A stretch of DNA of 64,000 nucleotides from Streptomyces sp. NBC_00433 (GTDB lineage: Bacteria; Actinomycetota; Actinomycetes; Streptomycetales; Streptomycetaceae): contig CP107926.1 of assembly GCA_036015235.1 (NCBI GenBank), positions 4,793,501-4,857,500 on the forward strand. Direction: 5' to 3'. This document shows positions 56,284 to 63,433 of this stretch, in pieces. A model generated the notes under the pieces. It did no database searches. It saw only the letters and a program-made list of their open reading frames with translations, and had not been told where the DNA came from. Both the position numbers and the translations under genes were made by a program. Each line of letters opens with the position of its first letter. The stretch's first letter is position 1.

Positions 56284-57459
56284 TCACCAGGGGCTGCGGT
56301 CGGGGTCGTAACTGCGGAGGATGCCCACGAACCGGTCCAGCATGGCCAGCTGGTCATCATGGAGAGGGCCACCGTTGAAGTGCATCACTGTGTTCCGGAC
56401 ATTTTTCACATGCCGCAGGAGACCGACGAAGTGAGTACGGTCCACGCCGGGCCAGTTGAGCTTCTTCCAGCGCAGTTCGTCATCGAGCAGCCGGATGTAC
56501 TCACCGAACATCAGCTGGTCGACGCTGCGACGACGGCGGTCCTTGTGTACCTGCCGGACGTCTTCCTCGCCGTAGACACGTCCCAGGCAGCGGCGGAGTC
56601 GGCGCTCGATCTCACCGAGGGTGAAGAAGGGACCGGCGACAGACACGAACTCGGACGCGAGATCGGCGGTGGTGACGATACCGATCAGCTCGCCTGCACG
56701 ATTGCGGACGAGGACGAATCCATGTGCCTGGATGAATGGCAGCGCGGACAGCAGATGCGTCGCGGCGTCCACGACGTGGAATTCGCTGGTGAGTGCGTTC
56801 GGGACGCTTGGCGTCCGACCGGTGGCGTGCATGTGGGCGATCGAAGCCCATGTGACCACACCCTGGAGTTTGCCGATCGAGTCCAGCACCGGCAGTTGCG
56901 AGTACCCGAGCTCGGCCATGGCACCCATGGCTCGTGCCAGTGAGTCCTCCGGCATCACCGAGGAAACCCCTTGCCCAGCACTGGGAATGGCGCCGACCCG
57001 CATCGCTGACTGCGGCAACAGACCGAGGGGGTCTTCACCTTGTCCGTATTCCGGTGGAACGGATACGCCGTCGTCCACCTCACCGGCATCGCTGTGAGCG
57101 TTGGCCGAGGCCGAAGCGGACGGCTCCGGCGACGGTGCCGCCGAGGAGGACGAAGGCACCGACGTCGTTGCAGGATTCTCGGACGCCTCGGCAGCGTGGT
57201 CGTCCTGCTTCCCGATCGGTGGCGCGTCCGGGACGCTGGGCGCAGTGGGCATCCCGTCACGTAGCGGTACCACTCGGATCTCGTCGTCGAGCGGCCCCTT
57301 CGCAAAGTCCGGCTCTGTCGTCAGTCCCGCGTTGGCCAGGTCGAGGCTCACTCGTGAGACCACCACATGGTTGCGGAATCGGACATCCCAGAGCGCCAGG
57401 AGCTGACGTCGGCTCAGTGTGGAGCCTGCCAGGCCTGCCGGGATCCTCGCGTCACTCAC
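56284..57459 (-). CDS. CBS-domain protein with C-terminal HEPN-like domain
   Basis: The roughly 391-residue product has an N-terminal 60-residue domain, a Ser/Ala/Pro-rich linker (about 90-140), a CBS pair (SVMPEDSLARAMGAMAELGYSQLPVLD to LIGIVTTADLASEF, about 165-285, in parts), then a helical domain with LLRHVKNVRNTVMHF. The R-x4-H pattern RNTVMH is the HEPN ribonuclease signature. CBS domains bind adenine nucleotides, so a nucleotide-sensing RNase is plausible. I chose GTG 57459, which overlaps the DUF262 stop by 8 bases, indicating coupled translation; GTG 57486 is the alternative. Confidence 0.68.
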   Translation of the reverse strand: MSDARIPAGLAGSTLSRRQLLALWDVRFRNHVVVSRVSLDLANAGLTTEPDFAKGPLDDEIRVVPLRDGMPTAPSVPDAPPIGKQDDHAAEASENPATTSVPSSSSAAPSPEPSASASANAHSDAGEVDDGVSVPPEYGQGEDPLGLLPQSAMRVGAIPSAGQGVSSVMPEDSLARAMGAMAELGYSQLPVLDSIGKLQGVVTWASIAHMHATGRTPSVPNALTSEFHVVDAATHLLSALPFIQAHGFVLVRNRAGELIGIVTTADLASEFVSVAGPFFTLGEIERRLRRCLGRVYGEEDVRQVHKDRRRRSVDQLMFGEYIRLLDDELRWKKLNWPGVDRTHFVGLLRHVKNVRNTVMHFNGGPLHDDQLAMLDRFVGILRSYDPDRSPW

Positions 57460-59293
57460 GGCCGCTGTCCGACCCTTCACGGACAACGGCCTTGCCCATT
57501 GCTCTCTCCACCAGGCCCAGCAGGCGCTCGGCGCGGTCGCGATAGAACGTGTCGAAGTCGTCCGTGCGCAGGGTCCTTGGGTCGATGTGATGGGTTCCGA
57601 CCACGTCGTCGAGCCAGTCGCCGCTGGTGCCGGCCTCCTTCTCCAGAGCCGCGAGGTAAACGGAAGGAGAGTTGGCGCCGATGGTCTGGTACGCCCGGTA
57701 GGAGAGCGCGGTCTTGTTGACGATGCTCGTCATTCGGGTGGGGTCCGGCGCGGTGCGCTCGAACCACGCCTTCGGGAAGATCTGCCGAATGTCGACAGAC
57801 CATCCGGTCAGGTTCTGTTCGCTGATCTCTTCCTCCTGGAAGGCCCAGTCCACTGCGCCTTCCTTCATCAGCAGCGCGTGCACGCCCTTGTAGGCGGCGC
57901 TGTTGCGTGAGGTGAGCCGGTGAAGGCGTTGTTCCTGGAAGGACGCCTCAGAGATGGTGTCCGGCTCGGGACCGCCTTCCGTCAGCCATGGGATCACCTG
58001 TTCCACGTCGCGGACGAACCGGGTGTCCGTGACTCCGCCGTAGAGTTCGCCGAGGACGCCGCACCAATACCAGCGCGCCAGCCCTTCCTGGACCTTTGGC
58101 TCTCGTCGCGCGTTCCCCAAGAGCGCCGCGATGGCGGCGAGCGGGACCAGCTGCGACCCGTAGGGCAGATCGCGCTCACGGAAGATGTGCTGCGACGCCA
58201 GGAAGTGGCCGGCCCAGGCGAAGGCGCTGGTGACCTCGGGAGCTAGCGCAGTGTAGTCGGACAGCGGTAGGTGAAGCAGGTCGCGGCGCTTGCAGCTGAC
58301 TGCCGGCGGGCTGGCAGCGCCGGGGTTGGCCGCCAAGTACTGCTGCTTGCGCTGCCAGGTCTGTGTGAGCGCCATCGCCTGAAGGAAATCCAGACTTGTA
58401 AGCCCGGTCTCCTGCCTGCTGTCCCGGTCGATGGAGCCGAAGACCGGAAACGCGGCACTGAGCATGGACTTGGTCGTCAGCCATTCCTGGCTGAGACTGA
58501 AGTCCTTTCCGTGTTCCCGGGTGTAGCCGGCATCCCCGGCATAGGTTGCCGTGAGGAGCTCGAACACGTTGAGTACGACACCCCCGGTGTTCACTCGCTC
58601 GAAGACCGAGCACACCGCGTCCTTCCGCGTCTCCTTGGGCAGGCGGATCAGCGGCACTTTGAAGCCCTTGACGGTGTCGATGACCTTTGCCTGGAAGGCC
58701 GACCAGATGTCCCACCGGTCCTCGGCTGCGCTGACGTAGGTGCGCTGCCACTTGCCGGTGCCGTCGGCATCGAAGATCAGGTTCAGGGGGAAGAAGCCCT
58801 GCGCGCACTCCGCGTCCCGGCTCCTCAGATCGAGCAGCGTCCGGCCGAAGGGGCCTCGTACCAGGCGGTCTTCGGGGATCGAGCGGATAGCCTCGTCCCG
58901 GTCGGTTCCTTCTCCGACGGCCATGGAGATGTCGATGTAGTACCAACGGCGCACGGGCTTGTTGCGGGCATCGCTCGTCTCCACAGCCTGGCCCGACCGC
59001 AGGGCCTGGAAGAGTGAGGTCAGACGCTGCTGCCCGTCGAGCAGGAGCTGTTCCGGGACGGTTCCCGGGGAGACCGGGGTGCCGTGCAGCGGCCTCGCTT
59101 TGAACTGGGACTCCCCGCCGGTCTCGAGCGTCATGGCCACACCGAGCGGGTAGTCGAGTGTCACGGTGGCCAGCAGGGCACTGATGCGATCATCGTCCCA
59201 CTTCCACTGACGTTGAAAGTCCGGTAATTGGATCTTTCCGACAGCAACGTCATCGAGCATCTTGCCCAGGCTCGGGCCGTCCAGTGCCACCAC
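57452..59293 (-). CDS. DUF262 (GmrS/ParB-like) protein, 5' end altered by an IS
   Basis: About 613 residues from GTG 59293. The DUF262 domain has VGKIQLPDFQRQWKW, PLGVAMTLE and the nucleotide-site motif LLDGQQRLTSL, then SVFERVNTGG. The C-terminal part has WSVDIRQIFPKAWFE, SIVNKTALSYRAYQTIGA and PSVYLAALE, the GmrD/DUF1524-like region. In GmrSD-type enzymes the H in D-x-x-H-x-x-P is catalytic; here that place is Gln (DIRQIFP). An IS481-type element sits exactly at the presumed start, so the original N-terminus and promoter are lost or displaced. It is coupled to the CBS-HEPN gene. Confidence 0.75.
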   Translation of the reverse strand: MVALDGPSLGKMLDDVAVGKIQLPDFQRQWKWDDDRISALLATVTLDYPLGVAMTLETGGESQFKARPLHGTPVSPGTVPEQLLLDGQQRLTSLFQALRSGQAVETSDARNKPVRRWYYIDISMAVGEGTDRDEAIRSIPEDRLVRGPFGRTLLDLRSRDAECAQGFFPLNLIFDADGTGKWQRTYVSAAEDRWDIWSAFQAKVIDTVKGFKVPLIRLPKETRKDAVCSVFERVNTGGVVLNVFELLTATYAGDAGYTREHGKDFSLSQEWLTTKSMLSAAFPVFGSIDRDSRQETGLTSLDFLQAMALTQTWQRKQQYLAANPGAASPPAVSCKRRDLLHLPLSDYTALAPEVTSAFAWAGHFLASQHIFRERDLPYGSQLVPLAAIAALLGNARREPKVQEGLARWYWCGVLGELYGGVTDTRFVRDVEQVIPWLTEGGPEPDTISEASFQEQRLHRLTSRNSAAYKGVHALLMKEGAVDWAFQEEEISEQNLTGWSVDIRQIFPKAWFERTAPDPTRMTSIVNKTALSYRAYQTIGANSPSVYLAALEKEAGTSGDWLDDVVGTHHIDPRTLRTDDFDTFYRDRAERLLGLVERAMGKAVVREGSDSGRE

Positions 59294-60367
59294 TAGTTGT
59301 TCTGTCCATGGAGGTTGGTGACAGTGATCACGACTGGGGGATCTTGAACGAGTGAGGGCCTTCCGGGTTCGGTGTGGATTGCGACATCGCCACCGAACGA
59401 TCAGAAGGCCCTCATGCCCCACCGTAATGCACCCCTGACCGAGACTGGTCGCCTGCGTCTGGCCCGCTGCGTCGTGGACGACGGCTGGCCCCTGCGCCGC
59501 GCGGCTGAGCGCTTCCAGGTCTCGCCCACAACAGCTCACCGGTGGGCGTCCCGCTACCGTGAGCTCGGCGAGGCCGGGATGTCCGACCGCCCATCGCGCC
59601 CGCACCACAGCCCGACCCGGACGCCGACCCGGACCGAGCGGCGGATCATCAAGGTCCGTGTCCTGCGCCGGTGGGGACCGGCCCGTATCGCCTATCTGCT
59701 GGGGCTGAACCCGGCCACCGTGCACCGCGTCCTGACCCGCTTCGGCCTCGCCCGCCTGGCCCACCTGGACCGCGCCACCAGCCAGGTGATCCGGCGCTAT
59801 GAGCACGCCGCCCCCGGCGACCTTGTGCACGTCGACATCAAGAAACTCGGCAACATCCCGGACGGCGGCGGCCACAGGGCCCTGGGCCGGCAGGCAGGCC
59901 GCAAGAACCGGGCCAAGGCCGGGATGAGCTTCCTGCACAACGCCGTCGATGACCACTCCCGCCTGGCCTACAGCGAGATCCTCACCGACGAGAGGAAAGA
60001 GACCGCCGCCGGGTTCTGGCAGCGCGCCCACACCTACTTCGCCGAAGCCGGGATCACCGTCCAGCGCGTCTTGACCGACAACGGCGCCTGCTACAAGTCC
60101 CACCTGTGGCGCGACACCCTGGCAGCGGCTGGGATCACTCACAAGCGCACCCGCCCCTACCGGCCACAGACCAACGGGAAGGTCGAGCGGTTCAACCGGA
60201 CCCTGCTGGACGAGTGGGCCTACGCCAAGCCATACCGGACCGAGACCGAACGACGCGAGGCATACCCCCTCTGGCTCCACACCTACAATCACCACCGCGG
60301 ACACACCGCACTCAAAGGCCAACCACCCGCCAGCCGCATCCCCAACCTCACGGGTCAGTACAACTAG
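59293..60367. mobile_element. IS481-family insertion sequence, complete
   Basis: The element is about 1,075 bp. Its ends are inverted repeats: left CTAGTTGTTCTGTCC..GGAGGTTGG from 59293 and, read inward from 60367, CTAGTTGTACTGACC..TGAGGTTGG, about 23 of 29 positions alike. The transposase stop codon lies within the right repeat. I could not define a target duplication with confidence. It is inserted at the 5' end of the DUF262 gene. Confidence 0.82.
59414..60367 (+). CDS. IS481-family DDE transposase
   Basis: The intact 317-residue transposase has an N-terminal HTH (GWPLRRAAERFQVSPTTAHRW), a second HTH-like region, and the RNase-H-fold catalytic core: VHVDIKKLG (first Asp), VLTDNGACYKS (second Asp) and NGKVERFNRTL (Glu). 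The start ATG 59414 is supported by family length. No frameshift is seen, so the IS may still be active. Confidence 0.93.
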   Translation: MPHRNAPLTETGRLRLARCVVDDGWPLRRAAERFQVSPTTAHRWASRYRELGEAGMSDRPSRPHHSPTRTPTRTERRIIKVRVLRRWGPARIAYLLGLNPATVHRVLTRFGLARLAHLDRATSQVIRRYEHAAPGDLVHVDIKKLGNIPDGGGHRALGRQAGRKNRAKAGMSFLHNAVDDHSRLAYSEILTDERKETAAGFWQRAHTYFAEAGITVQRVLTDNGACYKSHLWRDTLAAAGITHKRTRPYRPQTNGKVERFNRTLLDEWAYAKPYRTETERREAYPLWLHTYNHHRGHTALKGQPPASRIPNLTGQYN

Positions 60368-60515
60368 TGCTCCCCGGCTCCACATCCACGCCATCACGCG
60401 CCACCCTCCACCGGCTAGGTAGCTGACGGACGCCTCACGCACGATCCTCCCGAATGCTGACCGTTCCCGAGGGTGTTTTCTTTTAGAAAGCAACCTTTTC
60501 GTAGCTTCACACATC

Positions 60516-60815
60516 GTGTACTACAATGGTGTCACGGATGCTTCCCGCCCCGGCAAGACCCGGGTCACCAGTGTTTCGCTGCGTGCCGAGACCCTGGAGG
60601 CGATTCGCTCGCGTGCGGGCAAGCAGGGCGTTTCCTCCTACATCGAGGAAGCCGTTCAGCGTCAGCTCCAGCGTGAGGCCGTAGATGACTACATCGCAGA
60701 GTACGAGGCCGAGCATGGTCCCGTTGACCAGGCCGAGGTAGCGGCGCGGGCGGAGAAGATTAGGGCACACCAAGCTGCACACCGTGCGGACGTCTCGCCG
60801 GCGGACGCTGCGTGA
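60516..60815 (+). CDS. vapB: VapB-like antitoxin 1, uncertain start
   Basis: Up to 99 residues from GTG 60516. The core TRVTSVSLRAETLEAIRSRA is a ribbon-helix-helix DNA-binding domain, and the C-terminal half (VDDYIAEYEAEHG, VAARAEKIRAH) would wrap the toxin. It is about 85-90% identical to copy 2. In copy 2 a TACACT -10 box lies 6 bases before the ATG, suggesting a leaderless message. The same spot here has TACAAT, 6 bases, then ACG instead of ATG, so the natural start seems lost or moved to GTG 60516. It overlaps the toxin gene by 4 bases. Confidence 0.72.
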   Translation: MYYNGVTDASRPGKTRVTSVSLRAETLEAIRSRAGKQGVSSYIEEAVQRQLQREAVDDYIAEYEAEHGPVDQAEVAARAEKIRAHQAAHRADVSPADAA

Positions 60816-61204
60816 GCGGCACTCTCGTCCTGGACAGCGAGGCTTTGTCGAAGCTGTCGAGGCGGCACCGCGACATGACGGTGTGGCTGGACGTCGCCCG
60901 AACCCTCGATCTGCTGATCGTGACCAGCGCGGCAACGCTGGTCGAGGCGCGCGATCCCAAGGTCGCCCAGGAGGCATTCGACTTCGCGGTCTCCCTCACC
61001 AAGGTGCGACCGATCACGGAAGAGACCGCCCGCTCCGCGAGCAAGCTTCTGGTCGCCGAGGGACTTCATGATCACAAATACGCTATTGACGCGATGCTGG
61101 CGGTTACCGCCCATGCGGAACACGGTGATGTGACGGTCGTGACCAGCGACGTGGGCGACCTGCGCCGGCTCTGCCATCCGCGCATCGCAATCGAGCCGAT
61201 CTGA
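60812..61204 (+). CDS. vapC: VapC-like PIN-domain toxin 1
   Basis: The 130-residue PIN-domain protein has acidic metal ligands at Asp8 (LVLDSEALSKL), Glu in LVEARDP, Asp in YAIDAMLAV and Asp in VVTSDVGDL. VapC toxins are magnesium-dependent RNases that cut tRNA or rRNA. It overlaps the antitoxin by 4 bases and ends about 55 bases before attR2, so the pair lies at the very end of an integrated unit, as does its paralogue. Confidence 0.85.
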   Translation: MSGTLVLDSEALSKLSRRHRDMTVWLDVARTLDLLIVTSAATLVEARDPKVAQEAFDFAVSLTKVRPITEETARSASKLLVAEGLHDHKYAIDAMLAVTAHAEHGDVTVVTSDVGDLRRLCHPRIAIEPI

Positions 61205-61258
61205 GGTCTTCAGACAGGTGACGGCTGCTGCGATTCCCGCAGGTCAGGTCGTGATGCG

Positions 61259-61290
61259 TGAACGAGGCTTGACTGACGTCACGAGGGTTC
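61259..61290. other. attR2: second internal right attachment site
   Basis: TGAACGAGGCTTG (61259-61271), ACT, core GA (61275-61276), then CGTCACGAGGG of the LLM gene. The arm is an exact 13-base inverted match to attL. The preceding CCCGCAGGTCAG is shared with the other right sites. Confidence 0.75.
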
Positions 61291-61492
61291 CCAACCGGAT
61301 CCGCTCAGTGACGGTCGCGGCGGCGGTCAGCGTCGGCACGGCCCCGAACCACGGCTCGTCCCTGAAGGTCCGCCACGACAGGTGGTCGTAGGTGTAGGCG
61401 GCGTGGAGACCGAGAGCCTCGGCGCGCTGCCACACCTCCCTGCCCTGCTCGTGCCAGCGGTAGATCGGCAGGATCACAGTGCTCAGACGCAT
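61275..61492 (-). pseudogene. 5' fragment 2 of an LLM oxidoreductase gene
   Basis: From ATG 61492 the frame encodes MRLSTVILPIYRWHEQGREV to RLGTLVTS (first 73 codons), leaves homology at the core and stops at 61244. The reading phase at the core is the same as in fragments 1 and 3. The Val-Pro of WRVPFRD is missing, as in fragment 1. Confidence 0.85.
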
Positions 61493-61566
61493 GCGGCGAG
61501 CCTATGGGAGAGGCGGCATTAGGTCAGCGAAGTGCGTGTTCACATGTTATGTATTACACTGGGTCC

Positions 61567-61848
61567 ATGAACACCCCCCGCCCAGGCAAGACCCGGGTCA
61601 CCAGCGTTTCCCTGCGCGCCGAGACCTTGGAGGCGATTCGCTCGCGTGCCGGCAAGCAGGGCGTGTCCTCGTACATCGAGGAAGCTGTCCGGCGTCAGCT
61701 CCAGCGTGAGGCCGTGGACGACTACATCGCGGAGTACGAGGCCGAGCACGGTCCTGTTGATCAGGCCGAGGTGGCGGCACGCGCCGAGAGAATCCGGACA
61801 CACCACGCCGCGCACCGTGGCGGCGCCTCACCGGCGGACGCTGCGTGA
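61567..61848 (+). CDS. vapB: VapB-like antitoxin 2
   Basis: The 93-residue ribbon-helix-helix antitoxin (TRVTSVSLRAETLEAIRSRA, then GVSSYIEEAVRRQ) has ATG 61567 just 6 bases after the TACACT box, with no Shine-Dalgarno, so it is probably translated from a leaderless message. VapB-type proteins repress their own promoter together with the toxin. It overlaps vapC2 by 4 bases (GTGA). Confidence 0.83.
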   Translation: MNTPRPGKTRVTSVSLRAETLEAIRSRAGKQGVSSYIEEAVRRQLQREAVDDYIAEYEAEHGPVDQAEVAARAERIRTHHAAHRGGASPADAA

Positions 61849-62237
61849 GCGGCACTCTTGTCCTGGACAGCGAAGCCCTCTCGAAGCTGTCCCGGCGGCA
61901 CCATGACATGACGGTGTGGCTGGACGTCGCTCGAACCCTCGATCTGCTGATCGTGACCAGTGCGGCAACCCTGGTCGAGGCGCGCGATCCCAAGGTCGTA
62001 CAAGCGGCGTTCGACGTCGCCGTCTCCCTCACCAAGGTGCGACCGATCACCGAAGAGACCGCCCGCGCCGCGAGCAAGCTTCTGGCCGCGGAGGGGCTTC
62101 ACGGCCACAAGTACGCCATCGACGCGATGCTGGCTGCCACCGCACACGCGGAACACGGCGAGGTGACCATCGTGACCAGCGACGTGGATGACCTGCGCCG
62201 ACTGTGCCATCCGCGAATCGCGATCGAGCCGATCTGA
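61845..62237 (+). CDS. vapC: VapC-like PIN-domain toxin 2
   Basis: The 130-residue PIN protein differs from copy 1 by only about a dozen residues; all four acidic sites (Asp8, LVEARDP, YAIDAML, VTSDVDDL) are kept. It ends about 55 bases before attR3. The near-identical placement of both pairs against an attachment site suggests that vapBC is an original right-end module of this element family, useful for post-segregational stabilisation. Confidence 0.87.
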   Translation: MSGTLVLDSEALSKLSRRHHDMTVWLDVARTLDLLIVTSAATLVEARDPKVVQAAFDVAVSLTKVRPITEETARAASKLLAAEGLHGHKYAIDAMLAATAHAEHGEVTIVTSDVDDLRRLCHPRIAIEPI

Positions 62238-62295
62238 GATATCCAGGCCTGGTGACGCCGCTTACCGCGATTCCCGCAGGTCAGCCCGCGGTAGG

Positions 62296-62330
62296 TGAAC
62301 GCGGCTTGACTGACGTCACCAGCGTCCCGA
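62296..62330. other. attR3: outermost right attachment site (chromosomal)
   Basis: TGAACGCGGCTTG (62296-62308), ACT, core GA (62312-62313), then CGTCACCAGCG of the LLM gene. The arm differs from attL at one base, suggesting it belonged to a different, older element than the one that brought the present integrase. Confidence 0.8.
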
Positions 62331-62553
62331 GCCGCATCCGCTCGGTGACCGCCGCAGCGGCGGTCAGCGTCGGCACCGCTCCGAACCAGGGCCCGTCCCG
62401 AAAGGGCACCCGCCACGACAAGTGGTCGTAGGTGTACGCGGCGTGAAACCCGAGAGCCTCGGCCCGCTGCCACACCTCCCGCCCCTCGGCGGCCCAACGG
62501 TAAATCGGCAGAATCACGACCTTCGAAACGCCCCCAGCGTGCCTCCTGATCAT
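62312..62553 (-). pseudogene. 5' part of the disrupted chromosomal LLM gene
   Basis: From about ATG 62553 the frame encodes VVILPIYRWAAEGREVW to RLGTLVTS and stops soon after the core at 62281. Joining 62553-62312 (242 bases) to 19286-18605 (682 bases) gives 924 bases, 308 codons including stop, with the Ser codon TCG rebuilt across the junction. This copy keeps WRVPFRD, like the intact gene, and unlike fragments 1 and 2. Confidence 0.85.
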
Positions 62554-62608
62554 GTTGACGCACCGCCAGACGCCGAGATCCCCGACCGGGTCGAGCTCAG
62601 CGTTCCAC

Positions 62609-63433
62609 TCAGGCGTCGCGGAGGCGCAGTGAGGTAGCCCCCACGACGATGGCGGCGCCGGTCCACGCACAGAGCACAAGCGCACCGACCCCGGGTGATA
62701 GGTGCGGAGAGTCGGGCTCGGTGACGATGAATGCGGCTCCCGCCTGTGACGGCAGGAACTGCGCGACGTGCCTGCCCGCCGATCCGAACAGGTCCAACAC
62801 AGGCAGGACGAACACCAGGGCGAAGTAGCTGACCAGAGCGCCAGGGGTCGAGCGCACGATCCAGCCGATCATTCCTCCGATGACTCCGGCCAGCACCATG
62901 TACAGGGCCGTGCCCAGCACGACCCGCCACACCCCTGGATCGGACAGCGAGAACCCCGTGCGGTATTGGCCGATCACCGCTTGCGAGACAATAAAAGTGG
63001 CAATGGTGGTCGTCGTCATTACCATTGCGGCGACCACGAAGAACACCGTCAACTTGGCCCAGAGCACCGGAAGACGTTTGGGGACCGCGGTGAATGTCGA
63101 GCGAATCATGCCCGTGCTGAATTCACTGGAAACGAACAGCACACCCAGCGCCCCGATCAGGAGCTGCCCCAGGTAATAACCTTTCAGCGTCGCCGACGGC
63201 GTCAGGTCGGCGACGTCTTGAACGGCGGCGGGATTGCGGGTGTTATAGGCGATGATCAATCCAACGGCCGGCATGCTGAGCACGGCCGCGCCCAGCACCG
63301 CCCAGCTCGATCGCAGACTGCGCAACTTGATCCATTCGGACTTCACCGTCCGCGCGAGGGTTACCGGTTGGCTGTCTACGCCGGCCCCGGCGCTCCGGCG
63401 GGCGGCGGAGGTATCGATCGTGGCGGTGCTCAT
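62609..63433 (-). CDS. ABC-2 type transporter permease
   Basis: The 274-residue permease has six predicted membrane helices, starting after a 45-residue cytoplasmic N-terminus (KSEWIKLRSLRSSWAVLGAAV is the typical first helix region, in parts) and including GALGVLFVSSEFSTGMIRSTF and GVIGGMIGWIVRSTPGALVS. Such permeases pair with an ATPase for export of drugs, peptides or lipids. It overlaps the ATPase gene by 4 bases (ATGA). It belongs to the chromosomal right flank. Confidence 0.88.
   Translation of the reverse strand: MSTATIDTSAARRSAGAGVDSQPVTLARTVKSEWIKLRSLRSSWAVLGAAVLSMPAVGLIIAYNTRNPAAVQDVADLTPSATLKGYYLGQLLIGALGVLFVSSEFSTGMIRSTFTAVPKRLPVLWAKLTVFFVVAAMVMTTTTIATFIVSQAVIGQYRTGFSLSDPGVWRVVLGTALYMVLAGVIGGMIGWIVRSTPGALVSYFALVFVLPVLDLFGSAGRHVAQFLPSQAGAAFIVTEPDSPHLSPGVGALVLCAWTGAAIVVGATSLRLRDA

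Larger units (their letters stand above)
19287..62313. mobile_element. Composite integrative island in an LLM gene, about 43 kb
   Basis: The island is bounded by attL at 19287 and the outermost attR at 62312-62313. Inside it, further attR-like sites at 55932 and 61275 divide it into a complete-looking unit A of 36.6 kb (integrase, transfer genes, bacteriocin and defence cargo), unit B of 5.3 kb and unit C of 1.0 kb. Only unit A has an integrase. Units B and C are probably right-end remnants of earlier related elements. It is better described as an integrative/mobilisable element than a phage, since no virion genes are present. I see no FtsK/TraB-type DNA pump, so transfer may need a helper. 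Confidence 0.8.

Noticed and set aside
57452..60514. A 1,020-codon minus-strand frame joining the DUF262 gene to DNA beyond the IS
   Set aside because: The middle third is antisense to the IS transposase. The frame is open by chance; the upstream part has no family match.
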